This document shows positions 49,335 to 58,201 of a DNA stretch of 64,000 nt, piece after piece (the stretch's first letter is position 1; each line of letters opens with the position of its first letter). The translations under genes were made by a program, and so were the position numbers. The notes under the pieces are model-generated. The model was not told where the DNA came from. It worked only from the letters and a program-made list of their open reading frames with translations, and made no database searches. The DNA lies in the NCBI GenBank assembly GCA_029781855.1, contig JAKOVX010000048.1, positions 81,499-145,498 on the forward strand, written 5' to 3'. Source of the DNA: Acidobacteriota bacterium. Its GTDB lineage: Bacteria; Acidobacteriota; Blastocatellia; Pyrinomonadales; Pyrinomonadaceae.

Positions 49335-50900
49335 ATGATAAGAAAATTTGCCGTCATATTTCTGCTTTGCCTGCTCCCCTTTTCCGGTATTGCAGCCGCA
49401 CAGGAGCGCGTTGATCAAAAGGTCCTCGCGGACATCAAGACCGAAGGTTTTCAACATTCTCAGATAATGGATACGCTCGGTTATCTGACAGATGTTTTCG
49501 GGCCGCGACTGACGAATTCGCAAAATCTGAAAAATGCCAAGGAATGGATGCGCGGCAGGATGACAGCGTTCGGTTTTGATAATGCACATATCGAGCCGTG
49601 GGGAACGTGGGGCCAGGGTTGGAACCTCGAACGCTTTTCCGCCGAAATGACCGCGCCCACCTACGACCGACTGATCGCATACCCGCTTGCGTGGTCGCCC
49701 GGCACCAACGGAGTAATTTCAGGCCAGCCGATGATAGTCTCGGTCCGCTCGTCGGCTGATTTTGAGAAGTATCGGGGCAAACTGAAAGGAGCGATCGTAT
49801 TGAACGGCCGTGTCGATCTGCCGACGCCCAAATCACGCGGCGGAGACCCGATCAAGAGATACTCGGATAAAGAACTCGAGGAGCAGGTCGTCGCGACCGA
49901 TCCGACAAAAGATCCGGAAGGGAACGGCACTGTTTCTTACCAGGACGAAGAAAAGGATTGGCTTGCGTCGCTGGCCCGCGGCGCCGAGATCAACAAGTTC
50001 TTTAAGGATGAGGGCGTCGCTGCCCTTATCAGCCCGAGCCGCAGACCCAACGGCGTACTCGCCGTGCAGGGCAATTACGAGCCGGACGTTGCCAAAAACG
50101 TCCCAGGATTTGTAGTTTCACGTGAACAATATGCACGGATGATGAGGCTGATCGACCGGAAGGTCCCGGTCAATGTCGAACTCAGTCTTCAGGTTCGCAC
50201 CGACCCGGACGGTACAGGCTCGGACGTGGTCGGAGAGATAACCGGCAGCGACCCTAAGCTGAAGGACCAAGTTGTGATGCTGGGCGGACATTTCGATTCC
50301 TGGCATTCGGGCACCGGTGCGGCGGACAACGCTGCCGGGTGCATCGCTGTGGTCGAGGCACTAAGAATCTTAAAAGCGATCGGTGCAAAGCCGAGGCGGA
50401 CAATACGGGTCGCACTCTGGGACGGCGAAGAGCAGGATTATTACGGATCGATGGGCTATGTTAAAAAGCACTTCGGCGACCCGTTTTCGATCAAACTCCT
50501 GCCCGAACACGACAAGCTTTCCGCGTACTACAATCTCGATAACGGTTCGGGCAGAATTCGAGGGATCTACCTGCAGGGTAACGAAGCCGCGAGGAGCATT
50601 TTTATGGATTATCTGCGCCCTTTCGACTATCTCGGAGCGTCGACCATATCGATCCTCAACACCGGCGGCACTGACCATATGGCGTTCGATGCCGTTGGAC
50701 TGCCTGGCTTTCAATTCATTCAGGATCCGCTTGATTACGAGTCGAGGGTTCACCACACTAACCTCGATGTTTTGGAGTCGATCAACGAAGACGATATGAA
50801 AGTGAATGCCGTGATAATTGCCTTCGTTGCCTATGAAACGGCGATGCGTGACGATATGATCCCGCGCAAACAGCTTCCGAAACCGGCTGCAGGAAACTGA
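49335..50900 (+). CDS. M28 family zinc aminopeptidase with PA domain, exported
   Basis: 521 residues from the ATG at 49335, 8 bases after dcd. A signal peptide (about 1-22, ending IAAAQ) is followed by an N-terminal part, a PA-type insertion (about 120-270) and the M28 catalytic core. The zinc ligands and catalytic residues stand in GGHFDSWHSGTGAADNAAG (near 317), WDGEEQDYYGS (near 363), YNLDNGSG and VHHTNLDVLE (near 473). The enzyme should cleave N-terminal or dipeptide substrates outside the cytoplasm. The P1 peptidase gene follows 24 bases on, pointing to a shared peptide-scavenging role. Confidence 0.9.
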   Translation: MIRKFAVIFLLCLLPFSGIAAAQERVDQKVLADIKTEGFQHSQIMDTLGYLTDVFGPRLTNSQNLKNAKEWMRGRMTAFGFDNAHIEPWGTWGQGWNLERFSAEMTAPTYDRLIAYPLAWSPGTNGVISGQPMIVSVRSSADFEKYRGKLKGAIVLNGRVDLPTPKSRGGDPIKRYSDKELEEQVVATDPTKDPEGNGTVSYQDEEKDWLASLARGAEINKFFKDEGVAALISPSRRPNGVLAVQGNYEPDVAKNVPGFVVSREQYARMMRLIDRKVPVNVELSLQVRTDPDGTGSDVVGEITGSDPKLKDQVVMLGGHFDSWHSGTGAADNAAGCIAVVEALRILKAIGAKPRRTIRVALWDGEEQDYYGSMGYVKKHFGDPFSIKLLPEHDKLSAYYNLDNGSGRIRGIYLQGNEAARSIFMDYLRPFDYLGASTISILNTGGTDHMAFDAVGLPGFQFIQDPLDYESRVHHTNLDVLESINEDDMKVNAVIIAFVAYETAMRDDMIPRKQLPKPAAGN

Positions 50901-50924
50901 GAATTCTGCGTGTGAAAGACGCGA

Positions 50925-52067
50925 ATGAAAAAGACATTTCTCCGAACAATAATTTGTGTCCTATTTCTTAGTGCCGGCGCCATAACTCTCGATGCACAGG
51001 ACAAACGCCCGAGGGCCCGCGATATCGGGATCAAAGTCGGGGTTTTGCCTACGGGCCCGTTGAACGCGATAACGGACGTAGACGGCGTGCAGGTCGGGCA
51101 AAGCACCATTATTCGAGGTGATAATGTTCGAACCGGCGTCACCGCGGTGTTGCCCGACAGCGGCAATCTTTTCAGGCAAAAGGTGCCCGGAGCGGTTTTT
51201 GTCGGCAATGGGTTCGGCAAACTCGTGGGCTCGACACAGGTCAACGAACTCGGCGAGATCGAAACTCCCATCCTGCTCACGTCGACCCTTTCGGTTCCCA
51301 AAACGGCCGATTTTCTCATCGACTATATGCTCGCATTGCCGGGCAACGAGGACGTGCGGTCGATCAATCCGCTGGTCGCCGAGACCAATGACGGCGGCCT
51401 CAATGACATTCGCAGCCGCCCGATCACGAGTGAAGATGTTTTCAACGCGCTCAAAAATGCAAAAAGCGGAGCGGTCGACGAAGGCACGGTCGGAGCCGGA
51501 ACAGGTACTATCGCATTTGGCTGGAAAGGCGGCATCGGAACGGCGTCGCGAGTGCTGCCGGCTGCGCTCGGCGGTTACACGCTCGGCGTACTAGTTCAGA
51601 CCAATTTCGGCGGTGTGCTTACGGTGGATGGCGTTCCAGTCGGCAAGGAACTCGGGCAATATTATTTGAAAGGAGCGATCCCAGCGGCCGAATCACCGGA
51701 CGGGTCAATAATCATCGTAATAGCGACCGACGCTCCGGTGGATCATCGACAATTGATGCGGATCGCATCGCGTTCGATGTCGGGGCTTGCTCGGACCGGT
51801 TCGTCAATGTCGAACGGAAGCGGCGATTACGCGATCGCTTTTTCGACACAGAACCGCATCGACCCCGGGCAGAGCGTCCGAGACGTTAAGGTGCTTGGCA
51901 ATGACGCGATGTCGCCGCTCTTCGAGGCGGTCATCGAGGCGACAGAGGAGGCGATCCTTAACTCGCTCTTCAAGGCGACTTCCGTTACCGGCAACGGACG
52001 AACGGTCGAGGCGCTGCCGATCGACAAGGTCCGCGAGATCCTGCGTAAATACGGAAAAGGCCGCTGA
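50925..52067 (+). CDS. P1 (S58/DmpA-like) aminopeptidase, exported
   Basis: 380 residues. After a signal peptide (about 1-24, ending TLDAQ) the S58 fold is recognisable: GPLNAITDVDGVQVGQSTI at the start, VFVGNGFGKLVGSTQVNELG, and the self-processing site region VGAGTGTIAFGWKGGIGTASR, where the nucleophile (Ser/Thr) becomes the new N-terminus of the beta chain. DmpA-type enzymes are N-terminal nucleophile hydrolases that release D- or L-residues from peptides. A bidirectional terminator follows the gene. Confidence 0.88.
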   Translation: MKKTFLRTIICVLFLSAGAITLDAQDKRPRARDIGIKVGVLPTGPLNAITDVDGVQVGQSTIIRGDNVRTGVTAVLPDSGNLFRQKVPGAVFVGNGFGKLVGSTQVNELGEIETPILLTSTLSVPKTADFLIDYMLALPGNEDVRSINPLVAETNDGGLNDIRSRPITSEDVFNALKNAKSGAVDEGTVGAGTGTIAFGWKGGIGTASRVLPAALGGYTLGVLVQTNFGGVLTVDGVPVGKELGQYYLKGAIPAAESPDGSIIIVIATDAPVDHRQLMRIASRSMSGLARTGSSMSNGSGDYAIAFSTQNRIDPGQSVRDVKVLGNDAMSPLFEAVIEATEEAILNSLFKATSVTGNGRTVEALPIDKVREILRKYGKGR

Positions 52068-52083
52068 ATCGTGTCGCGAATAT

Positions 52084-52124
52084 AATAAAAGGGCCGCCCC
52101 GGAGATCGAGGCGGCCCGTTCTTT
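52084..52124. terminator. Bidirectional terminator between convergent operons
   Basis: GGGCCGCC (52091-52098) and GGCGGCCC (52110-52117) form an 8-bp GC stem. The plus strand ends in GTTCTTT and the minus strand in CTTTTATTATA, so it can stop transcripts from both sides. Confidence 0.85.
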
Positions 52125-52139
52125 ATCAATTGCCAACGA

Positions 52140-53519
52140 TCACACCGTACCGTCGTCGATCGGAGGTTCGTAGCTCGAGCTCATATCCACGCCGGCATCG
52201 GCGCCTGCGTCGAAGCCCGTATCGACCACACCGGCATCGTAACCGCCTGCATCGTAAACGCCACCGGAATCAACCGCCGACGACGGATCATAATCGTATC
52301 CAGTGCTCGCCGGATCGGCATGGTCCGCGTAATCGTCGGCTGCGGCATCGTAGGTAGCCGCGTGGTCGGCCGCCGCCGCCGCGCTGTCGGGCATATCGTT
52401 CGCGGCATACCAGTCGGCGTCCTGCCGAGATTCTTCGGCGTTCTTCTGATTCCAAGTTGCCCAATCGAGATTCGCGACGTCCTTGTCTGATTGGCCAGTG
52501 TGGTCGGCTCCGCCAGCCTGGTAATCAGCGTCGCCGGTAGCGTAAGCAGCATTCTGAGCGTCTTCCTTTGCCGCCTCGTAATCACCTGCCGCAATGTGTT
52601 CAGACTGTTGTTCGCGATAGTCCTGAGCTTGTTCTTGCTTATAAGCTGCGTTTTCGAGGTCGCCGGCATCGGAGGTACCGAGCATAGACGAATCGCCTGC
52701 CTGCCATGCCTCGTCTTCGGCAACTTGACGAGCGTCCGCCGCCGCCGCGTAATCGCCCTTATCGACAAATTCGTCCGCCTGCGCCTGAGCTTGCTGTGCG
52801 GCGTCCGCGTGAGCCTGTTGATCGGCGGATGACGGATCGGCTTCGGGTTCGGCTGTCGTGGACGTACTGTCATCAACAGGTGACGCAACCGAATAATCGG
52901 GGGCTTCCGGAGTCGGATCGAATGCGGTCGGCTGATCGATAACGCCCGGAGGAATATCGACGGACGGGAACGAATCACTGCCAATATTGAATTCCACTGA
53001 GTCTGTCGAAAGTTCCTCTTCGGTCGGCAAAGCGTCGTCAGGTGAAGATACCGTCTCAAATTCGCCGTCACCATCCGGATCAGAAACCGCCGTGTCAAAT
53101 TCGCCGTCGCCGTCGGTATCGAACATAGCTACATCGAGGTTTCCATCTCCGTCCGTGTCCTCTCCAACCGCGTCAACCGTTCCGTCGCCATCGGTGTCCA
53201 TCGCAATGGCGTCCAATTGCCCGTCGCCGTCGGTGTCCACAGCTACGGCATCGACTTGTCCGTCGCCGTCAGTATCCGCCGCAACGGCGTCGATCTGTCC
53301 GTCACCATCTGTATCCGCGGCGCCGGCATCTAGCTGGCCGTCGCCATCGGTATCGACGAATGTGACATCGTCCGCCGAAGCGTCGTCATCGAACAACGCT
53401 TCGACGATCTCGCCGGCCAGCGAACTGTCATCCGCGGGTACGGTCGTGACCTCGAAATCAGTTTCGGTGCCGTCGTCATTAGTTTCTGTCATCGTGATCG
53501 GGTCTTGTTCAATCGGCAT
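52140..53519 (-). CDS. Acidic DTDGDG-repeat protein without signal peptide, unknown
   Basis: 459 residues, strongly acidic, with no signal peptide or membrane helix. Residues 55-158 are eight perfect-length 13-residue units (DTDGDGQLDAxxx; the last reads SDPDGDGEFE), each an EF-hand-like calcium loop as in dockerin or thrombospondin type 3 repeats. Residues about 245-400 are Ala/Asp/Gln-rich, with degenerate helical pairs around GDYAAAADARQVAEDEA and GDYEAAKEDAQNAA, TPR-like in spacing. The C-terminus is Tyr/Asp/Gly-rich and disordered-looking. DTDGDG loops normally fold only in calcium-rich outside space, so a signal-less version is odd. The gene is last in a run with the M48-like and DUF4190 genes and overlaps the former by 11 bases. 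Confidence 0.8.
   Translation of the reverse strand: MPIEQDPITMTETNDDGTETDFEVTTVPADDSSLAGEIVEALFDDDASADDVTFVDTDGDGQLDAGAADTDGDGQIDAVAADTDGDGQVDAVAVDTDGDGQLDAIAMDTDGDGTVDAVGEDTDGDGNLDVAMFDTDGDGEFDTAVSDPDGDGEFETVSSPDDALPTEEELSTDSVEFNIGSDSFPSVDIPPGVIDQPTAFDPTPEAPDYSVASPVDDSTSTTAEPEADPSSADQQAHADAAQQAQAQADEFVDKGDYAAAADARQVAEDEAWQAGDSSMLGTSDAGDLENAAYKQEQAQDYREQQSEHIAAGDYEAAKEDAQNAAYATGDADYQAGGADHTGQSDKDVANLDWATWNQKNAEESRQDADWYAANDMPDSAAAAADHAATYDAAADDYADHADPASTGYDYDPSSAVDSGGVYDAGGYDAGVVDTGFDAGADAGVDMSSSYEPPIDDGTV
53046..53357 (-). repeat. 39-bp coding tandem repeat (eight units)
   Basis: Eight 39-base units coding the 13-residue DTDGDG motif. Synonymous positions differ between units, so the repeat is old or selected at protein level rather than a fresh DNA slippage product. 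Confidence 0.85.
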
Positions 53520-54951
53520 AGTTTTGGTCCTCCCCCATTAGTTCACGTTTGATGGCGATGTTCTCTTTATCGGCCTTCTTTACGTTCTTTCTTAATTGTG
53601 TGACCGCCCCGCACTTTGTGTCGGGGCATCTTACGGGCAAAACGTCTTTACCCTCGAGCACCTTTCGCGGGACGCGCATCGGCGTTCCGCAGGTCGTGCA
53701 CTTGAACCTAAGGATATTCGGATCAGCTGTTTGTGCCGGCTTTTGCGGCGGCGGGGCCGCGCGGCGGATCGATTCTGAGATCGCGTTAAGGTAATGTTTC
53801 AATTCCGGGCTGCGGGCATATTGTGCGAGCAATTTTAGCCGCGGCCCGATGTATGGCGTTGACGATGTGGTCACTTCGGACAGTTTGGTGTACACGTCGT
53901 CCTCGACGTCCTGCTGGTTGATCCACTCCTCGATATTTAGCTGACGGAACATCACCGACGACCTTAAAGACCACGAGAGGAGCACTCGCCTTGCGACCTC
54001 TTCGTTTCCGACCGCGAGGAGGCCGGCACGGTCCGCCGTGATCTCGGCCTGCCGTGCCCACGCCAGCAGCGGCATCTCGATCGCTCCGCTGATGAGGTGC
54101 GTCGGGCTCATGATAGCGTTAAAAATGCCGCCGGCCATAAAGCCCTTCGCCGGTCCCTGTTCGCCGAGGAAGAAACGGATAACCGTCTTCCACAGTGCAT
54201 GTCCGGCCCGGCAGTGGCCCATCTCTCGAGCAAGCAAAAACAACAGATCGACGCCCTGGAAATTACCCGCCAAAGCAGAGCCGAGGATGATGAACGAGTC
54301 GCGGTCCGTGCCAAACGTCAAGCAGTCCCAAGCCCGGTCGCCCGAAATATAGACGTCCGGCATATGCGACATCCCGAGGATACGGGCGGCCCGCACGGCC
54401 TGGCCATAGATCTGCGGCAGCTGCTTTTCACTCAGCAGCACCCCATTGAATGCGACCTCGACCCAACGTCGTCCGACTTTTTCGGAGACTGCTTTGGCGG
54501 CGGCGTTGAGGGGCTTGATGGCACGGAGAGCGGCCATCGCTTTGGCGTCGGCGGCCCAGGCAAAGGCGTTCGAATCGACGCTGTAGCCTGGAACGATCGG
54601 CCGCAGCCAGCCGCATTCCTTACAAACAACGAACTTATCTGCCAATCCCTGCCCATAGCCGCCGCAAACATTGCACGAATATTGCTGAACCTGCGGCTGG
54701 TACATCGGTATGGCAGCAGGCGAGATCTGCGGCGGAGCAGGCTGCTGAGGATATGCGACCGGCTGAACAGGAGCCGGAGGAGCGGGCTGACGGACGAACG
54801 GGTCTACTTGTGCCGGCGGTGCCGGCGTTGAAGCATTCGGTGACTGCAAAACTGCGATTGGAACGCCGCAATAAATGCAGAACTTCGAGCCCGGCCCCGG
54901 CTGCTGGTGCCCGTTGCTGCAAACAGCTGAATTTTGTAACGGTGCTGCCAT
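53509..54951 (-). CDS. M48-like protein with zinc ribbons and an altered HExxH
   Basis: 480 residues from the ATG at 54951. An N-terminal zinc ribbon (C11, C25, C28), a Pro-rich linker and a second ribbon (C93/C96, C110/C113) precede an M48-type metallopeptidase domain (about 125-390). The expected HExxH reads REMGH (R242 to H246) within LLAREMGHCRAGH, so the first zinc ligand is missing. The downstream third-ligand motif AEITADRAGLLA is kept. A last zinc ribbon (CTTCG ... CPDTKCG) ends the chain. It is likely catalytically dead or altered. Its start lies 17 bases past the DUF4190 gene and its end overlaps the acidic-repeat gene. Confidence 0.8.
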   Translation of the reverse strand: MAAPLQNSAVCSNGHQQPGPGSKFCIYCGVPIAVLQSPNASTPAPPAQVDPFVRQPAPPAPVQPVAYPQQPAPPQISPAAIPMYQPQVQQYSCNVCGGYGQGLADKFVVCKECGWLRPIVPGYSVDSNAFAWAADAKAMAALRAIKPLNAAAKAVSEKVGRRWVEVAFNGVLLSEKQLPQIYGQAVRAARILGMSHMPDVYISGDRAWDCLTFGTDRDSFIILGSALAGNFQGVDLLFLLAREMGHCRAGHALWKTVIRFFLGEQGPAKGFMAGGIFNAIMSPTHLISGAIEMPLLAWARQAEITADRAGLLAVGNEEVARRVLLSWSLRSSVMFRQLNIEEWINQQDVEDDVYTKLSEVTTSSTPYIGPRLKLLAQYARSPELKHYLNAISESIRRAAPPPQKPAQTADPNILRFKCTTCGTPMRVPRKVLEGKDVLPVRCPDTKCGAVTQLRKNVKKADKENIAIKRELMGEDQNYAD

Positions 54952-54968
54952 TTGTCTAAATCCGATCC

Positions 54969-55403
54969 TTAATAATATGGGTTGGAAGCTGCCAGCATTA
55001 CGAAGATCACATAAACCACATAGATAACTATGTGCAGGATCGTGAACGCAATACCGCCCCAAAGCCCGACCATCGCCATCCATTTGCCTGAGTCAGAAGA
55101 TTGGCCTTTCTTGATCGAATCAAGTTCCATCCATCCGACGATGGCGGCAGGAATGCCCGTTAGCGGGCCGCAGCAGAAAAGCGCTGCGATCGCCAACCCG
55201 AGCGCGATCATCGCCCGCTGGCTCGCCCCGGCACTCGGCGGCGGAGTTGGCTGACCGACAACCGGGCCGCCCTGCGGCTGCCATTGTTGTTGATTTGGCG
55301 GTGCTCCGACCGTCGGCGCGGCGGCGAGCGGTGCCGCACAATTATGACAAAATGCCGCTGCCGGCAAATTCGGCTGATGACAGTTTGGACAAGTTTTGGT
55401 CAT
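54969..55403 (-). CDS. Zinc-ribbon plus DUF4190-like membrane protein
   Basis: 144 residues. The N-terminus has a zinc ribbon (CPNCHQPN ... FCHNCAAPL, cysteines 5, 8, 19, 22), followed by a Pro/Gln-rich linker and two transmembrane helices (about 66-90 and 108-138) with the DUF4190 loop (GWMELDSIKKGQ). No function is known for DUF4190. It opens the operon that also codes the M48-like and the acidic-repeat protein; all three carry acidic or metal-binding segments. Confidence 0.78.
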   Translation of the reverse strand: MTKTCPNCHQPNLPAAAFCHNCAAPLAAAPTVGAPPNQQQWQPQGGPVVGQPTPPPSAGASQRAMIALGLAIAALFCCGPLTGIPAAIVGWMELDSIKKGQSSDSGKWMAMVGLWGGIAFTILHIVIYVVYVIFVMLAASNPYY

Positions 55404-55700
55404 ACAATAAATTTCGGAAGATCTCGGTCCGAGTCCCGGATCGCGGACGCGACGAGTTGGACCTTAGCCATCTCGTCGAAAGTGATATTTCCACCTTCGA
55501 ACAGTAAGGCGAAAATGCGCCGCTAATCCGCCAACTAATTTATTCGAACACGTGTACTATAACCGAGTCTGCCGAATTTTTAAATCAAATATTCAGTGAT
55601 TAAGCCGGAGATCGGAGATACCTATTTCCCTTGACAGTTCTGAAGGCTCCGGCTGTTAGCCGACGTCCAAGAATCGGGTATAATCTGACTGTTCACGCAT
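55404..55700. promoter_or_regulatory. Divergent promoter region of the DUF4190 operon and the ALDH gene
   Basis: Two candidate promoters read toward the dehydrogenase gene: TTGACA at 55631-55636 with a weak TGTTAG 17 bases on, and a consensus TATAAT at 55679-55684 whose upstream box is poor. The second would give a leader of only about ten bases before the ATG at 55701. No gene is seen here. Confidence 0.4.
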
Positions 55701-57146
55701 ATGCAGAAGATCCTAAATTACATCGGCGGAGAGCTTGTCGAGCCCGTATCGGGCGAAAATCTCGATAATTTTGAGCCGGCGACAGGCGACGTGTATTCGC
55801 TGATCGCGGACTCGGATGAGCGGGATATCGAAAGGGCGGTCGAGGCAGCTAAGGCGGCTTTTCCGGCTTGGTCGGCGACTTCGCCCGAGGCGAGGCACGA
55901 CATACTGATGCGGCTCGTCGGATTGATCGGACGCGACCTCGATTCGCTAGCCGTCGCCGAGTCGGTCGACAACGGCAAACCGGTTTCGGTGGCGCGGAGC
56001 GTCGATATTCCACGGGCGATGGCGAATTTCAAATTCTATGCGACCGCCGCGATGCACACGGCGAACGAATCGCACGATACTGTCGGCCAGAACGCGATCA
56101 ATTACACTTTGAGGCAGCCGCTTGGCGTGGTCGGGTGTATAAGCCCATGGAATCTGCCTTTGTATTTGTTCACCTGGAAGATCGCTCCCGCGATAGCTGC
56201 CGGATGCACGGTCGTCGCAAAACCGTCAGAAGTGACCCCGATGACGGCCTATCTGTTGTCGAAGCTGTGCATCGAGGCGGGCTTGCCGCCGGGCGTTCTG
56301 AATATAGTCCACGGCCGCGGGCCGAAGGTGGGGTCAGCGATCGTCTCGCACAAGGACGTCAAGGCGATCTCGTTCACAGGTGGTACCAAGACCGGCCAGG
56401 AGATCGCCCGGGTAGGGGCGCCGATGTTCAAAAAGCTGTCGCTTGAACTCGGCGGCAAGAACCCGAACATTGTTTTCGCTGACTGCAATTTCGGTGAAAT
56501 GCTGGCAACCACCGTGCGTTCGTCGTTCTCAAATCAGGGTGAGATCTGCCTGTGCGGGTCACGGATATTTGTCGAGCGGCCGTTATATGCGAGGTTCAAA
56601 ACTGAATTCACCGCCCGCGTCGCGGCCTTGAAAGTGGGCGACCCTAATGATCCGGACACCGACATCGGGGCGATAGTTTCGAAGCAGCATTTCGACAAAA
56701 TAATGACGTACATCGATCTCGCCAAATCGGAAGGCGGCACGATCCTGACCGGCGGCAGTTCGGTCCGCGTCGATGGCCGGTGCGAAAGCGGCTGGTTCAT
56801 CGATCCGACCGTTATCGAAGGCCTGCCTCACAATTGCCGCACCAATCAGGAAGAGATATTCGGCCCGGTCGTGACCATTATGCCGTTCGACAACGAGGAC
56901 GAGGTTCTCGCATACGCTAATTCAGTTCGCTACGGCCTGTCAGCGACCGTCTGGACCGAAAACCTTTCGCGTGCCCACCGCGTTGCCGCGAAACTGGAAT
57001 CAGGAATCGTCTGGGTCAACTGCTGGATGCTCCGCGACCTGCGAACGCCATTCGGCGGCGTGAAAGACAGCGGCATCGGCCGCGAGGGCGGCTTTGAGGC
57101 GTTGAGGTTTTTTACTGAGGAGAAGAATGTTTGCGTAAAGCTCTGA
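55701..57146 (+). CDS. 2-aminomuconate/2-hydroxymuconate 6-semialdehyde dehydrogenase
   Basis: 481 residues, a normal aldehyde dehydrogenase. Catalytic residues are in LELGGKNPN (Glu, near 250) and NQGEICLCGSR (Cys, near 285); the SPWNLPL and FTGGTKTG NAD-binding motifs are present. The INYTLRQPLGVVG opening and GEICLCGSRIFVERP block match the ALDH8A1/NbaE/HMSD group that oxidises 2-aminomuconate- or 2-hydroxymuconate-6-semialdehyde with NAD. The deaminase (60565) and the 3-hydroxyanthranilate dioxygenase (63528) downstream favour the 2-aminomuconate route (nbaE-like). The next gene starts 5 bases after the stop. Confidence 0.85.
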   Translation: MQKILNYIGGELVEPVSGENLDNFEPATGDVYSLIADSDERDIERAVEAAKAAFPAWSATSPEARHDILMRLVGLIGRDLDSLAVAESVDNGKPVSVARSVDIPRAMANFKFYATAAMHTANESHDTVGQNAINYTLRQPLGVVGCISPWNLPLYLFTWKIAPAIAAGCTVVAKPSEVTPMTAYLLSKLCIEAGLPPGVLNIVHGRGPKVGSAIVSHKDVKAISFTGGTKTGQEIARVGAPMFKKLSLELGGKNPNIVFADCNFGEMLATTVRSSFSNQGEICLCGSRIFVERPLYARFKTEFTARVAALKVGDPNDPDTDIGAIVSKQHFDKIMTYIDLAKSEGGTILTGGSSVRVDGRCESGWFIDPTVIEGLPHNCRTNQEEIFGPVVTIMPFDNEDEVLAYANSVRYGLSATVWTENLSRAHRVAAKLESGIVWVNCWMLRDLRTPFGGVKDSGIGREGGFEALRFFTEEKNVCVKL

Positions 57147-57151
57147 ACAAT

Positions 57152-58177
57152 ATGAAAAAGCTAGTTTCTTTCGCGTTCCTGATCTTGGTATTTGTTGCCT
57201 CCGTCGCTGCACAAGAGCTTAAATATGCCGATCTGGGCGATTTCAAGCTGGAAAGCGGTGAGGTGATAAAGGATTGCCGTATCGGTTACAGAACGTACGG
57301 AAAGATGAATTCAGAAGGGTCGAACGCCGTGCTTTTTACGACGTGGGCAAGCGGAACAACTGAACAGGCCGCGGGGCAGTTTGGTCCCGGCGGTGTGATA
57401 GATCCTGAAAAATACTTCATAGTCTCGATCGACGCCCTAAGCAACGGCGTTTCGTCATCGCCGTCAAACAGCAAGGTCCAGCCGCGGATGAGGTTCCCGA
57501 AATTCACGATCCGCGACGATGTGAACACACAGCACGAGGTTCTGACAAAGGTCTTGAAGATCAAGCACCTTTATGCGGTTTACGGAATATCGATGGGCGG
57601 GATGCAGACCTTTCAGTGGATGGTCTCGTATCCCGATTTTATGGACAAGGCGATTCCCGTCGTCGGCACTCCACAACCGGCCCCGTACGACCTAGTGCTC
57701 TGGCAAACTCAGATCGAAGCACTCATGAGTGACGCCGCATGGAAAGGAGGCGACTATACTTCAAATCCGTCTCGACTTTTCGACTGGGGATTTGGCAAGC
57801 TTGTACTGACATCGCCCGAGGAGGTGAATTCAAAATCTACTCGAGAACAAATGCTCGAAGAGATGTCGAAGGCCCGATCCGACACGGGCGGATTCGATGT
57901 AAATGATAAGATCCGGCAGGTCCAGGCGATGTTGAAGCTCGATGTGACGGACAAGTTCGGCGGTTCGTGGGAACGAGCAGCCGACGCCGTTAGGGCGAAA
58001 AGCCTTGTGATCGTTTCACGGTCCGATGCGGTCGTGACGCCGGGGCCGGCGCTGAAATTTGCCGGTATGATAAAGGCTAAAACGCTGATCCTGGAGGGCA
58101 ATTGCGGGCACCTCGCAACCGTTTGCGAGAGCTCGAAGATGGAGTCCGCGATCCGCGATTTCCTGCGGCAGCAGTGA
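57152..58177 (+). CDS. MetX-like alpha/beta hydrolase, exported
   Basis: 341 residues from the ATG at 57152, with a signal peptide (about 1-20, ending ASVAAQ). The fold and motifs are those of homoserine O-acetyltransferase relatives: GYRTYGKMN, nucleophile elbow YGISMGGMQTFQWM (Ser near 151), and the C-terminal GNCGHLATVCES, which holds the catalytic His. Export and lack of met genes speak against methionine synthesis; a general esterase or acyltransferase is more likely. It follows the dehydrogenase by 5 bases. Confidence 0.82.
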   Translation: MKKLVSFAFLILVFVASVAAQELKYADLGDFKLESGEVIKDCRIGYRTYGKMNSEGSNAVLFTTWASGTTEQAAGQFGPGGVIDPEKYFIVSIDALSNGVSSSPSNSKVQPRMRFPKFTIRDDVNTQHEVLTKVLKIKHLYAVYGISMGGMQTFQWMVSYPDFMDKAIPVVGTPQPAPYDLVLWQTQIEALMSDAAWKGGDYTSNPSRLFDWGFGKLVLTSPEEVNSKSTREQMLEEMSKARSDTGGFDVNDKIRQVQAMLKLDVTDKFGGSWERAADAVRAKSLVIVSRSDAVVTPGPALKFAGMIKAKTLILEGNCGHLATVCESSKMESAIRDFLRQQ

Positions 58178-58201
58178 CCTGATACCAATTTTTTACAAAT
58201 T

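Noticed and set aside
52181..53098. 305-codon alternative frame within the acidic-repeat gene
   Set aside because: It is the plus-one shadow of the repeat gene, giving an Arg/Thr/Pro-rich sequence; the DTDGDG frame has regular units and abuts its operon partner.
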